DNA of 64,000 nt, taken from the NCBI GenBank assembly GCA_015680685.1, contig MNCI01000579.1:1-64000 (forward strand). The letters are read 5' to 3'. Position numbers and translations under genes: made by a program. Below, one piece after another: positions 36,592 through 48,030 of this stretch. Source of the DNA: Gnetum montanum (Eukaryota > Streptophyta > Gnetopsida > Gnetales > Gnetaceae). The notes under the pieces are model-generated. The model was not told the DNA's origin. It made no database searches and saw nothing but the letters and a program-made list of their open reading frames with translations. Each line of letters opens with the position of its first letter. Positions within the stretch are counted from its first letter, which is position 1.

Positions 36592-37029
36592 TTAGTATAT
36601 GAAAAACTCAAAAGCTCTATCTTTGTTAGCAATTTTAACAATGGAATTAAAAGATCTTGACCATCTCCCCTCATTATCCATTTGATTTTCATCCTCATTA
36701 TATCTATCCAGATCAAGAAAAAAAGCATATTTTTGCCTACAATAAGTCAAAACATCATTAATTACAAAATTCTTTACCACATGCTCATCAAAACCCATCT
36801 TAATTTAACACAAATAATCCTCATTGCCTAAATACATCTTAAACTTCATTCTCAAGTTAAAAACCAACATTATAAACATGAAATTTTTTTTAAAAAAATC
36901 ATTTTTCAATCCAAAACATAACAAAGGTCTTCCAATATATATTGCATTATCGATATAATGATCAATAAGTATGTCATTTAAAAAGGTAAAATCAAAATTA
37001 AAATCATTGAATATATTGTCTAATATCAT
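36592..37029 (-). other. Two AT-rich frames of unknown nature, minus strand
   Basis: Frames at 37,029-36,805 (74 codons, opening MILDNIFNDFNFDF) and 36,798-36,592 (68 codons, with YNEDENQMDNEGRWSRS) are in phase and nearly adjacent, separated only by a short stretch with a stop. I recognise no domain. They lie downstream of the dehydrogenase pseudogene exons and could be host sequence, part of a 3' untranslated region or chance frames. Confidence 0.25.
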
Positions 37030-37209
37030 GGAAAAAAGCTTTCATGATAGCAGTTTCATCGAGTGAATATATTACATTCCTTTAATTAAATCCAATTGTC
37101 ATCCCAGCTTCTTACCCTTGAGAAATTAAGAAACATAATAATTCCATATCTTACACTCATTTTATGTTGTGATTTAATTAATTTCAATTTATTTATTTTC
37201 ACATAACAG

Positions 37210-37320
37210 AAAGTTAAAGAGTCTTCATAGGTATGAATGATGAAAAACAATTCATTTAGCTCACTCCATTTTCTTGGGACAAGGATAGAATGACAATGAT
37301 GATAATAAAGTTAGAGTCTT
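37210..37320 (+). mobile_element. Second truncated non-LTR insertion, at the pseudogene stop codon
   Basis: The insert 37,226-37,306 shares its 3' part with 23,959-24,057 (TTTTCTTGGGACAAGG, then GATGATAATA). It is flanked by near-repeats, AAAGTTAAAGAGTCTT (37,210-37,225) and AAAGTTAGAGTCTT (37,307-37,320), a likely target duplication. It inserted just beyond the stop codon of the dehydrogenase pseudogene. Confidence 0.7.
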
Positions 37321-38466
37321 GATATTAAAAATGTGTCATTCATTATTGTATCATCCTTGAAGATAATCATTACCTTACTAATGGCCTCTCTCCGTTGGAT
37401 GGCTGAAAGGGCAAGGTTTGCCTATAAAAATCATAGAATAGCACATGGTTATTATTGCATATAAACAACAAAATAAGTAAGTATAAATAGTCCCAAAAGT
37501 ATGGTTCTGGGGGTTTTAACCATTGAATGTTAGAGAACTAATTCCAATATGTTTAAGAGAAATCAATGTTTAAAAAATCTAGATTAAAAATAAAGTTACA
37601 ATTTCTTGTTTCTAGCAACAAAAAACAAATAAAGTGTTTGTATAGGGGAAAATTTTGGTTGCACAAGAATTTAACTATACACCAATACCATAACAAAAAT
37701 ACTTAATAAAAAAAAAGTGGAAAGAGGGTAAAATATAATTTTCTTTAAACATTCATTTAGTAAGGAATACACCTGACACAACCAATAAAAAATCAATTAC
37801 TTACTCCAAGGAAACCTTAAAAAAATTATTTTTCTTTCTATTTTATTACCTATGACAAACTAAACTCATGTGACACATTGACATTGATCATGTCCTTTGC
37901 AAGCCATGAAAGAAGTTCATGCCTTGAATTAATTAGAACATCTAATTGATGAATAAGGTAACTTTTTCAAAATAATCCATGTATTGTCTAATTCTAAAAT
38001 AATATCAAGGGTTGGCATCAATTTTTACAACATCAAAAGGTGGGAAAAATATAAAAAATTCAAAAATAAGAAATTTTTTCAAATTTTAAATTTACAATAA
38101 ACAAAAGTTAATTGCTACAACCTAGATTTCCTATAGTATTTTGAAGAGACATGAAAATTCTATAGATTTGCTAGATTGTAAGGCTCAAGTAAAATTGAAG
38201 TTAAAGAAAATGAGGTTCAATTAAAAATGAAACTTGTAGTTTTTGACATTTCTAAACTATGGTTAAAAAATTCTACAATGTTTCTTTACCTTGAGTAGAG
38301 CAATGTTTGTAGGGAAGACAATAATATCTCCACTTGAAAAACTGATTATCAAAATATCTACTCCCCACTTTAAAAGCTTCAAGCTATCTTTCAAAAGCTT
38401 TCCTCCTATAGGATCATAAAGATCATCAACTCCCTTCAACTTTCTTGAACTCAAGAAATCCTTCAC
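37311..38466 (-). pseudogene. Quinone oxidoreductase-like dehydrogenase, last three exons
   Basis: Three minus-strand exons lie in order with intact splice signals. Exon 1 (38,466-38,290, 5' limit uncertain) contains VDDLYDPIGGKLLKDSLKLL and ends AAG|GTAAAG. Exon 2 (37,993-37,850, 48 codons) follows TTTTAG and contains SYLIHQLDVL and ELLSWLAKDMINVNVSHEF. Exon 3 (37,421-37,311, 36 codons plus TAA) follows TATAG and contains EAISKVMIIF, ending SRL. This matches the NADP-binding and C-terminal part of plant zinc-type medium-chain quinone oxidoreductases. SRL is a canonical peroxisomal targeting (PTS1) tripeptide. Exon 2 has three stops, at two expected Trp and one expected Gln. Upstream exons are missing: a copia LTR begins 7 bp away. 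Confidence 0.85.
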
Positions 38467-38472
38467 TTTAGA

Positions 38473-38869
38473 TGTAGAATAATAAAATTAAGAAAAACGT
38501 GATAGGCAAATAGAAATCAAAACAACAACACATACATAATTTACATGGAAACCCCAAATTGGAAGCAAAGAGTTAATTCATTAGATTAGAGATTTTTGAG
38601 CATACAAAAGGGGAGAGTAAAAGGGACTATATAAAGGGGAGTATGACCCTTCAACTGCTCTGACCCTTCAACTTCTAGTACAATGTAACAGCAAAAACCA
38701 AAAATAGAATGACCCTTAAACTTCTCTAACCCTTCAATTTCTGGTATAATGTAACAATAGAAACCAAAAATAGAATGACCCTTCAACTTCTCTAACCCTT
38801 CAACTTCTAGTACAATGTAATAGTCGAAAAACAAAAATAGAATTCAGGTCACCACACCATACTCTAACA
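38473..38869 (-). repeat. Ty1/copia LTR (3'), minus strand
   Basis: On the minus strand the copia-type tract AAGGTGGAGAT is followed by TGTTAGAGTATGG, the LTR start at 38,869. Three tandem copies of an approximately 65-bp unit fill 38,645-38,845. A TATA box (TTTATATAGT) lies near 38,635-38,626. The far end is uncertain: TTCTACA at 38,473 is my best choice, which puts it at the splice acceptor of the dehydrogenase exon. Confidence 0.7.
38645..38845. repeat. 65-bp tandem repeats in the copia LTR
   Basis: Three diverged copies beginning 'gacccttcaacttctctaac' upstream of the TATA box (minus-strand sense). U3 tandem repeats of this kind often act as enhancers; here that is inference. Confidence 0.75.
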
Positions 38870-38949
38870 ATCTCCACCTTGACATAAATTCCATTACAAG
38901 GAACAAATCTCCAATCTTTGACAAAAGGTCTCCACCTATTTTACAAAAA

Positions 38950-40690
38950 ACAACAAAACAAACTCAACATGAAACATCAACCAAGTCCAAACAATGTTCA
39001 AACTTAATAACAGGAAGTGACTTGGTAATCATATTAGAAGGATTATCATGAGTACTAACTTTTCTCACAACAATATCACCATGAGCAATGATATCAAGCA
39101 TAAATTGATACCACAAATCAATGTTCTTTGTTCTTTCATGAAACATATGATCTTTTGTGAGGAAAAAAGCACTTTAATTATCACAATAAACTATGGTAAT
39201 CTGCAAATCTTCATTGAATTCACCAAGTAGTCCCTTCAACTAAATGGCTTCTTTAAAAGCCTCAATAATAGCCATATACTCAACCTTAGTAGTAGAAAAT
39301 GCAATTTTAGTCTACAGGGTAGCTTTCCAATTAATAGAAAAACCAGCAATGGTGAAAATATACCCTGTAAGTGATCTTCTCTTATCAAGATCTCCAAAAA
39401 AATCAAAATCAACATAGCTAATGAGCCCATCTCCAGTCCTTCTAAAATGCAAACAAACATCAGTAGATCCACGTAAGTATCTAAAAATCCACTAACTACT
39501 TTCCAATGCTCTTTACCTAGATTAGCCATTTATCTACTAATTGCACTGACTGCATGTGGAAAATCAACACAAGTACAAACCATAGCATAAATTAGGGAAC
39601 CCACTACACTAAAGTATGGAATTCATTACATATAATCAAACTCATCATTTGATTGTGTAGATAAAGCAAATGAAAGTCTGAAATGTGTAGCTAATGGAGT
39701 ACTAATAGGTTTGGCATTTTGCATATTGAATCTATAAAGAACTTTCTTAATCTACCCTTTCTGATTTAGGTAAAATTTACCTACCTTTCTATCTCTTTGA
39801 ATCTCTATGCCAAGTATCTTCTTTGTTGCCTCCAAGTATTTCATCTCAAATTACTTACTAAGTTGGACCTTAACCTTTCTTATCTCCCCTTTACCCTTAC
39901 TAAGAGTAGGTATATAAGTGACCCATCATTAATCTTCTTGAAATAAACACAACTATCCTAACTACTTCTTTTGAAATCATGAGTGATCATAAATGAGTCA
40001 AATCTCTTATGCCATTTTCTGGGTGACTATTTTAGGTCGTAAAGAGACTTTTTCAGTAAGCACACATGATCTTCTTTTTCTAAAACTATAAAATCATATG
40101 GTTTTTGCATTAAGTTTTCCAGGTAGAAAAGTTATCTTCACATCCAAACGTTCAAGCTCAAAATCATGCATTGCCACAATACCAAGCAAAATTCAAATTG
40201 AACTATGCTTTACAACTAGAGAGAACACATTAGTGAAGTCAACACCTGGAACTTGACTGTAACAATTTGCAACCAGCCTTGCTTTATACCTTGCTTCAAC
40301 TCCTAGTGTGCCTTATTTCATTTTGAACATCCATTTGCAATGAATAACTTTATTACCCTTAGGTAATTTCACCAAGTACCATGTGTCATTCTTATGAAGC
40401 GATTCTATCTCCTCTTGCATGACAATCATCCAACTTCTAGAGTTATCACAACTAACTACCTCTGAATAGGTGGAAGGTTCTTCACTAAAAATAATACCTT
40501 CAACCACATTCCGAGCATAAGATACCAAGTCAAATTTAGCATATATCTGAGGAGGTCTAATATCTCTTCTAGATCTATCTTTAGCAATGGAATACTATGG
40601 TGGTGATAGTGGTAAAGATGAAATAGTACCACCCTACATCTATAAGCTAGGGAGAGATGTAGACTCTACTGTAGATTCTAACCAAAACTC
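38950..40690 (-). pseudogene. Ty1/copia pol fragment (linker, RT, RNase H)
   Basis: Minus-strand order: RRDIRPPQIYAK linker (about 40,560), then SWMIVMQEEIESLHKNDTWY (about 40,430) and NKVIHCKWMFKMK typical of the copia RT start, then CTCVDFPHAVSAIS (about 39,580) and the RNase H C-terminus [18 protein letters not shown] to [20 protein letters not shown] (39,146-38,990). Stops and frameshifts are frequent. Gag, protease and integrase are absent; near 40.69 kb the sequence changes to gypsy gag. Confidence 0.88.
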
Positions 40691-41430
40691 AAACTCCACC
40701 TACGTGTTTGATAGTCGTTGCTGCCTCTTCTTTTGTGAAAGTGATCCTTCTTTAATCACTCACATCCTTGGTCATGCCATCCTGATCAACTCCCTTGATC
40801 ATCATTATCACAGTCCCTTCTACAACGGTTATGGTCAGATTTAGAACCTAATGAAGCTAAGGTGGAAAGATGGGAATGACGAAGGCCTCAATCATCATGT
40901 CCATCTTCACCTTCACCATGATCTCCTCTAGGAGGTCCCTCAGCATCTTGGAACTCCTGGTCACTTGAACCTCTATTTAGTATGGTGGATCGGATGTTCT
41001 GACGTAGGGTCAGAGATGCAGAAGAATGAGAATTGTGAGGAACATGTTCCTCATCATCATGGTGGGTCTATAGGGACAAAGGCTTACTAGACCATTTGCC
41101 CTTTGCTCATTAATGGTGTTTGGCCTATTGTAAGTCCTGCCTATGTTGTACCTCATTTAGATGATAGTCCTGATAATCATGATCCTCCATCCTGTACTCC
41201 TCCACTCGGTCCTGGATGCCCAATTTGGTGAGAGTTTGGAGTAGCATTCTAGGAACTAATCGATCAAGGGGCAATCTAACATTGCCATCCATGTCCCGAC
41301 ATCGCATCTGCTCATCTTGATGTAAGATGAAGATGAAGTTGGGTATATATGCATCTTGATGAGCATATATTACCCAACATTCCTAGGGCACTTGTGGGTT
41401 GGATTTTTCTTACCTATGAGAAGAAGACAT
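40690..41430 (-). pseudogene. Gypsy gag N-terminal part (element G)
   Basis: ATG at 41,430 opens MSSSHR. The blocks AYIPNFIFILHQDEQMRC and DMDGNVRLPLDRLVPRMLL follow, then a long His/Asp/Arg-rich hinge (41.0-40.7 kb). Truncated where the copia fragment begins. It belongs with the PBS and LTR to its right. Confidence 0.75.
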
Positions 41431-41569
41431 ATTAGTGGTAAACAATAACTAAGTGTGTCGTATTGTTACCTAAGTCGTTTAGTGTAAGTAGATTTTGACA
41501 TTCTAGGTTCGTTCCAATGAAGTGAGTGAGGATCTTGCTAAGGCTATACCAAGCATGAAAGACTAATAG

Positions 41570-41587
41570 TCCCTAGAAATGGCACCA
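41570..41587 (-). other. Primer-binding site, tRNA-Asp type (element G)
   Basis: TCCCTAGAAATGGCACCA in plus reading; its complement is the tRNA-Asp site with a few mostly transition changes. One base before the LTR. Confidence 0.78.
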
Positions 41588-41588
41588 A

Positions 41589-42484
41589 TGATGAGTGGTA
41601 AGGTACCCCCTACACCCAACCATATGAATCACAAGCATTCACATGTGACTCGGTTGAGTTCCAAAGACCGCAGGCACTTACCTACATTGAATTCTAGAAA
41701 AAAAAAAAAAACCTTAGTTAGAACGATCATTATCCTCTCAACCTCACTTGTGACATTCTTGCATGATGGTTAAGTGAGACTGAGGCATATGATTTTTATG
41801 TGTTTTCTTCTTATCTTTAAAGTCTAGTTTTTTTAGTGTAGGAAATGAAAGGCCATATAATGTTACAATTTCTCTACTCTAGCGCTTAACTATCCCTAGC
41901 ATAAACAATCAATCCCATCCTCCATGCGCATCTTGAGTGTGTCCTTACCACTCCTGGGCTACCAGATGTTAGGCATCATTGGGTTGCCAAGTGTCAGATA
42001 TATGTTCGGGATGGTCGTGCTTATGGTTCTCATAAACTATAAAAAGCACTATAACTGTAAAGTGATAATCATAATAAAAGCTTCTAAAATTATAAAAATA
42101 TTAAAAAAAATTAATGCTTAAGTAGTTTAATCCAAATGTTTCAAGGAATGTTCAAAAAGCTTGTCTTTATTGTCGATCATGTCAATGGCTCAGGTACATT
42201 AGCACTTGAATAAAGAGTCGTACACTCTTCAAACTCCTACTATAGGCACTTGGGAAATATTCTAACTTTCATAGAGGTAAACTACAAGAGCTTTGCTACA
42301 ATTTGAATAAGATATGCCATAAATGTAGTGGGTGCATGCATATTTATAGCAGGAAATGGACACTACATCAATGAGGCCACGTCAATGCTTGAAACGATGC
42401 ATCAATGGGGTCACATTGACATGACCACATTAACGAGGCTTTGTTGATGTGGCCTAGTCGACATAGCAACTAAATGCTTCATCA
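41589..42484 (-). repeat. 5' LTR of element G
   Basis: 896 bp, TGATGAG...CTTCATCA in plus reading. It is the same subfamily as the plus-strand LTR at 54,015-54,880. The U3 has GTTGA/GGCC repeats (42,362-42,475) and a TATA box (CTATAAATATG, minus) near 42,350. To its right lies opposite-strand gypsy spacer. Confidence 0.82.
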
Positions 42485-44292
42485 ATTTGCTATTTCTTGA
42501 ATATTTTACACTTTATTTTATATTTTCTTTTATTTTATTTGGTGTGATTTTATAACTTTTTGTTAATAAATTCTAGGTACATTGGTAATGCGTTGCTTGA
42601 TGGTGGTATGCACTACTTTTGTTATTTGATTATTGGTGTCTAGTTTTTGGCTTTGAATTTTTTTATAGATAATTAGGACATGGTTTCTTTTTCATGAAAT
42701 AGGCAGTGAGTGAACAACATCCACCCATCAACAAACTCTATGGATTTCTTTCTTTTGGAAACTTAAAGTCCCTTTTTCATTAATAAAACTTTACTAAATT
42801 TGTGACTTTGGTAGTTTCCAGAATTGGGAAGGATTCAAAGGTTCATGTGATTTTCTTTGTGCTTTTCTGTTTTCCTAGGTGCATGTGTGTTTTCATAAAC
42901 TTCTTATTGTTCTATGTTGACTAATAAAAGGAAGTTGAATAAGTCCTTGCATGGTGTGCTTCTCATTAGAAATAAAAAATAAAAAAAGGGATGAGGATTC
43001 CAAGCACACCCTTGGAAAAAATAAATGCATGTGTCTTTACATGGTGTGGTTTCCATTTCAAAAAAATGATGGGAATTCAAAGCACACCCCTAAGACAAAA
43101 TAAACAAGCTACAAGAACTAGTTATGGGACTAGCCCCTTCTAACTAAGGCCCTTCTTCACTTCCTACTTCTTCTTTAATAAGGAATGGTGGTTGTTCTGT
43201 GGGAGCACTCTTGTATCTCAGGGGATGGACTGGTCTTAGAATGGTGATGCAAAGTCACTGAACGTGGTTGGTTTTGGTTTGGACTAAGGATGGATCTTAT
43301 CAAGGTCATTTAACCACAAAATCCACAAGGGAATTCATGTGATCATAATTAGGAACTCCATTCCTCTCTCTCTCATCCATCTATGCTTTCCATATCTCAC
43401 CTCATTGTCTATTCCACGTTCTGGTTCAATGTCCTAGTTTGATGTGTTGGAATTCTTATTTAGTTTCTTCCATGTTTTTGTACTTAACTTTCTATGACCA
43501 TTAATCATACATGGAGTCCATAGACTCTTTAATTTAAAGTTATGAAAGGGCATTAAAGGCCTATACCTACTTTGTGGAGGATCCACTTGCATATATTTTG
43601 GTTGGATTAGTTAAGTTCTTTATTCTTAAACACTCTTACAATCAAATTCTTCTTGTTTATCCCATCAATGACATCCAATTATGCACATATTCAAAACATT
43701 TTTTAGTGAACTTTCCTTTTTATTATTGTAAATTCTTACACCCTCTTAAATATTTTCCTTGTGTTAAATTTTTTTCAAATTTAATGGACCACTTATCTAT
43801 TTTACCCTATTTTTCAACCTTCTTGCTAACACTACTAAAGGAACCAATCTACTACAATCACAACCTAGTTTAGTGTAACCACCAATAAGACAAGGCATTT
43901 AACAACTATGTGTTAAACATTACATACTAATTCATTATTCTATTATGATTCTAGTGGGAAGCATGGATTGGAAATAGGACTATCTCCACCAAGGATGATG
44001 TGGCAATACCACACAATGCGGACTGTTCATGATTGTTGGATCTTCTTTCTCATTCTTCTACTGCTAAGAGGCGTTGGATGCCAGTGTTATCTAGGGTGAT
44101 CACTTCTCTTATCATGAACATCCAATTTTGTAAAAATTTGTAATTCCATACATTTGGGCACTCAGAGTTCTTCTATTCCATCTGAGTTAGTTATATGTCA
44201 GTCGACAATCCCATACCTACCTAGTATTTTGTAAGGAACTTGTTCCTCATCTTCTACACTTGAGGATGAGTTTTTGTTCAATCGTGGAATTA
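42485..44292 (+). mobile_element. 3' part of a plus-strand gypsy element (spacer and PPT)
   Basis: Non-coding. It aligns directly with 34.2-35.6 kb and in reverse with 2.2-3.4 kb ('aacatccacccatcaa' near 42,718; 'gtgggagcactcttgtat' near 43,199). It ends with a decayed CTTGAGGATGAGTTTTTG box and tract GTGGAATTA at 44,284-44,292, then an LTR start. Pol is missing because LTR G abuts it. Confidence 0.65.
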
Positions 44293-44365
44293 TGATGAAC
44301 ATGATTCTTTGTTTTCCGTGACATCAGGTATTTGACATCAAGGTCTTAGTGCAATGTTAGGTATC
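44293..44365 (+). repeat. Truncated plus-strand LTR, cut at 44,365
   Basis: It begins TGATGAACATG directly after the polypurine tract and matches, in reverse, the U3 of the LTR at 63,300-63,378 (TGTTGGGTATCC-type motifs). It stops exactly where the minus-strand LTR begins, so a second element inserted into it. GTATC (44,361-44,365) would be the target duplication; its partner was not found. Confidence 0.65.
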
Positions 44366-45348
44366 TGATGAGTGGCAAGATACCCCTACAATCAACCATA
44401 CGAATATGAGTGTTCACGCACAATCTAGTCGAACTTCGCAGATGGGCTAGTTGTGGTATCTAGATCATTACACGTTGATTGCAGTTTGCTATCTTCCCAC
44501 CTAGACTAGTATTTTCTTTGTCACGTAAGTTTTAGTTTAGATTGAGGTGTATGATGTGGTTTCTAACCTAATGCTACTCCTAGAGGCAATGGAAAATAAC
44601 TTCAATTAAGCTAGGAGGAAAAAGGGAGAGAGAATCTAAGCTAATGGGACATGGAAGGAGAGAGTTTAAACTAGTCTAAGTGCGATGATCATCCATTCCT
44701 TAATCATCCATACACATCTTGGACCTTGTGCACAACTACTATTAGGATTACCAAGCGCAGATCCTAAGTATGCTATTGGGTAACCAAGTAGTCACACTTA
44801 AATGATCATGATTAAGTCAAACTCATTCTGCATTTAACAACAGGAATAGTAAATGATGGTAAAGAAATATTAACTAAGAAAATAATAAATAACAATAACA
44901 ATTAAATAATTAAAACTAAGTGAATGTTGCAATGATGAAGTAATCTCGATCTTTATTACCGATCATGTGTGTGTCCAAGTATGTCACACTCGAATAAAGG
45001 TTCCATATAATTACAAGCATCACACTATGGGCATGCATTGAGAAAATATTCTAACTCTTGTAGGAACAAACTACAAGGGCTTCACTACAACTGCTAGAAA
45101 GATGATCCTAAGTTTGGCAACTGCACACTTATTTATAACCAGAGATAGACTTTGTATAAACAGGGCCACGTCAACGCATGGAAAGATGTGTTGATGGGGC
45201 CACGTAAATAGGGCCACTTTGACGGGGCCTCGTCGATGTGGCCTAGTTAACGCAGGTTCGATATTGAGACCCATTAGACCTGGTATCTTGTATCAGGGCT
45301 TCGATAACAGGGGTCCAATAATAGGACCTGACAGACCATGACTCATCA
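44366..45348 (-). repeat. Gypsy 3' LTR, minus strand
   Basis: 983 bp, TGATGAG...ACTCATCA in plus reading, with a polypurine tract (TACCCCCAT, 45,349-45,357) to its right. The U3 has GTTGA/GGCC repeats (45,148-45,255) and a TATA box (TTATAAATAAG, minus) near 45,135. Same subfamily as LTR-A. Confidence 0.82.
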
Positions 45349-45957
45349 TACCCCCATGACTAAATAACAACTCATCCTCAAGTCAAGGAATGTGAGGAAC
45401 AAGTTCAATTGATTACATAGTAGATAGGTATGGGATTATTAATTGATAAGGAATTTATTCATGTCGAAGTGGAGAATTAAACAAAATTTGGACATAGACA
45501 CAAAAGACAAAACTTGTGGAACTCATGGGGTTCCTGGTAGTGGTGGCTCCTCCATAGGTGCCTTTTCTTTGTTCTATGTGCCAAGCTTCTAAGATTGATA
45601 CCATTGAAGAAGTGCATGACATTTCTTCTCTTCTATCTGTGGATTATGAGCTATCCATACTGATGTTCCAATGTTTGATGGAGTCGGCACTTTCCATGGA
45701 CACAGCAGCTATGAGAACACTTGATTGACCTTAACATGTCATGCCACAAATAGTCGTCATTCTTCTTCATAAGCTCAATCCTTGACCTCTCCTCCTTTTT
45801 CTTGGATAGATTATGTAGTAATAGGAGTTTCATGATGGATGCTGAATGATTGTGCCTTCTGCTATGCATGTTCTGCATGAGGTCCTTGGCCTCTGCCTCC
45901 CCCAGGTCATTCAGTTGCACCTTGATAAGGTCCTCCTTGTCTTCTTTTAGGGGTCAT
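45349..45957 (-). pseudogene. Internally deleted extra post-pol frame
   Basis: ATG at 45,957 opens MTPKRRQGGPYQG in the conserved start context GATTATAGATG. After about 40 codons it joins the C-terminal part (45.83 to 45.4 kb) that aligns with 11.25-10.85 kb of element D. About 2 kb of the domain and coiled-coil region are missing. The pre-PPT box and tract follow at 45,349-45,390. Confidence 0.6.
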
Positions 45958-46099
45958 CTATAATCACATAAAGATCAATTGTTGCTAAGGTTATAGAAAA
46001 ATGTTCAATGATTTCATACCTTACTCATTGCCTTTAATAAATTTTGAATTCTTTGCTTAGTGTGATTTTAGAGTTAGAAAGTTTTTCAAGGAAGTTATC

Positions 46100-47375
46100 C
46101 TAAAAGTTTAATGTTGGACCTAGTTTGTTTCGGTGACACATAAAAGGACCTAGTTTTGAGGAACGTTTGATAAAATGATGACAAAGGAAATAATTGATTT
46201 GGCAATGAAGTACTCAAATGGTATAAGATGATGTGATAGTGTGCAACAAGTACAAATTACAAAAGTCATGCAAGTGGGTCCTCCACAAAGCAGGTTTGAA
46301 TCTATAATGCCCTTGTGTAACCACACCTTAAAATGTCTATAGGCACTAGAAGGGTCAAATGTAATCTATGCCGATGCAAAAAAACACACACATGTTCATA
46401 CCACCATGATGATATATGAATTCAATTCTATACAAGACACAAGTCACAATTACATGAATAACGACATGAGGCAAATTGTAGAAGGGGTTGCAGAGATTGG
46501 GGCATGAGCTAACTGACTCAAGGCACAATGAATCCTCAGTTTAAGGCATGATTAATGTGTCATTAACCTATCACTCAAAAAAGAAGATCAAGTCTATTCC
46601 TCTAATCAGTGACATTGCATTGTTTTTTTCCCAATGATAGACAACAATAAAAGTACCATGATAGCAAGGTGTACGATCACTTGACATTTTGTTCAAGGAA
46701 GGAGTGATTTGGAATTTATTTGTGGCACTTTGATCTTGATCTCTTCTTTTTCTTCTTCTTCTTTTTTTTGTGTGGCCACTTTGGCACACTCTTCTTGCTC
46801 TTTTTTTTGAAGTATTTATTTATCCAGAGAAGCTGCCTACCTTCAAGCATGGGTGCATGTCTTTCTAGTGGAATCCCCTAGAATAGCATTATTATTATTT
46901 TTTAGTTGAGTGCCTTTGGATTACTCTTGCTCCTATTTTTCATTAGATCTACAAGGATCTTAGTACAACCAAGCTACATGATAACTCCTACAAAGGCCAC
47001 CAATGAGAATCCACAATTCCCCTTGATGTCACACCCTAATCATTCCCTCTTGGTCCATCCTTCTTTGTTCTAGGCATAATAACAAAAAATTTCTTTAAGT
47101 TTTAATGATTATGAGTATCATTGTACCCAAGATAGAACCTCTTATTAATAGAATGGGTGAATGGATGTTGTGGGCTCACTATTTAAATAATTAGTCACCT
47201 GAGACTTGATAGCATGGAACAACACCTCAACCAACAAGTCACATGAGTTTTTTATTCATAGATGAGATTACTCATAAAAATACAAAAAGACAAAAAGATA
47301 GAACAATAAGTTGAAAGATGAAAAACTAGAAAACAAAAAATTGTAAAATTAAAGAAAAGGAAGACATTTATTAAT
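46100..47375 (-). repeat. Conserved post-pol spacer
   Basis: Aligns with 14.2-15.6 kb and 2.1-3.4 kb ('gcaagtgggtcctccac' near 46,270; 'ccttgatgtcacacccta' near 47,022; 'gatgttgtgggctcacta' near 47,172). A (TTC)n-rich stretch occurs at 46,740-46,770. No supported gene. Confidence 0.6.
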
Positions 47376-47379
47376 TCTA

Positions 47380-48030
47380 CTGTTGTTAGAATGGGGGACA
47401 CCCCCTATAACTAAACTTTTGGGCATGGCTAGAATTAAGAAATGGAAAATGTGAATCCATGCATGTTGGAAATATTAGATTCTGGTCATGTCCAAACCAC
47501 TGGATGTCTTTTGATGTGGTGGCTGGAATGTACCCAAATTTGGGTGCACACACTTGATCAAAGTTGACATAGTGGGGCAAGTCATAAGATGTAGTTAATT
47601 GATAAGGAGTTGCTCCACTATGGAACCCATGAACGTAAGATGGTATGCAAGGATCAATATGTCTCCCTACGTGGCTATATTCATTAGGTCTCATGGTTGT
47701 TGGAGTATTGAGTGACGACCTTGATAAGGTAACATGAGGCATTGGGTTCAAAGAGGAAGATGCACCACAGTGTTGGATTTGTGCTGAGTTGGCAGATGTA
47801 GTGGTTTCTAAACTATGGTGGCCCTTTCGATAGTCACATCTAAAGAAAGTATGCTTTCAGCATTGTGGAGGTTTCTGACTACTATTGATAGTAGCAACAC
47901 AAGTAACGTTCATGGGTTAATGTTGTGGTGCAAAACCTTTTGGCACAGTTGGTGGCAATGTAGAAGGAGATGAAGGATGAGAATGTTGTTGAGAGAAAGT
48001 GTAAGGGTACATGAGGTAGAAATTTAAGGG
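47380..48030 (-). pseudogene. Unidentified frame, possibly captured sequence
   Basis: Between a gypsy spacer and an extra-frame copy lies sequence with no match elsewhere in the window. The minus strand is open at 47,751-47,386 (121 codons, with SLNTPTTMRPNEYSHVG and DLPHYVNFDQVCAPKFGYIP). The upstream part (about 47,890-47,770) reads FFRCDYRKGHHSLETTTSA. It may be part of an unrelated gag or host sequence. I do not recognise it. Confidence 0.35.

Noticed and set aside
38586-38834. Minus-strand frame with repeated GLEKFKGHSIFGF-like peptide
   Set aside because: It reads through the 65-bp tandem repeats in the copia LTR U3; no coding evidence.
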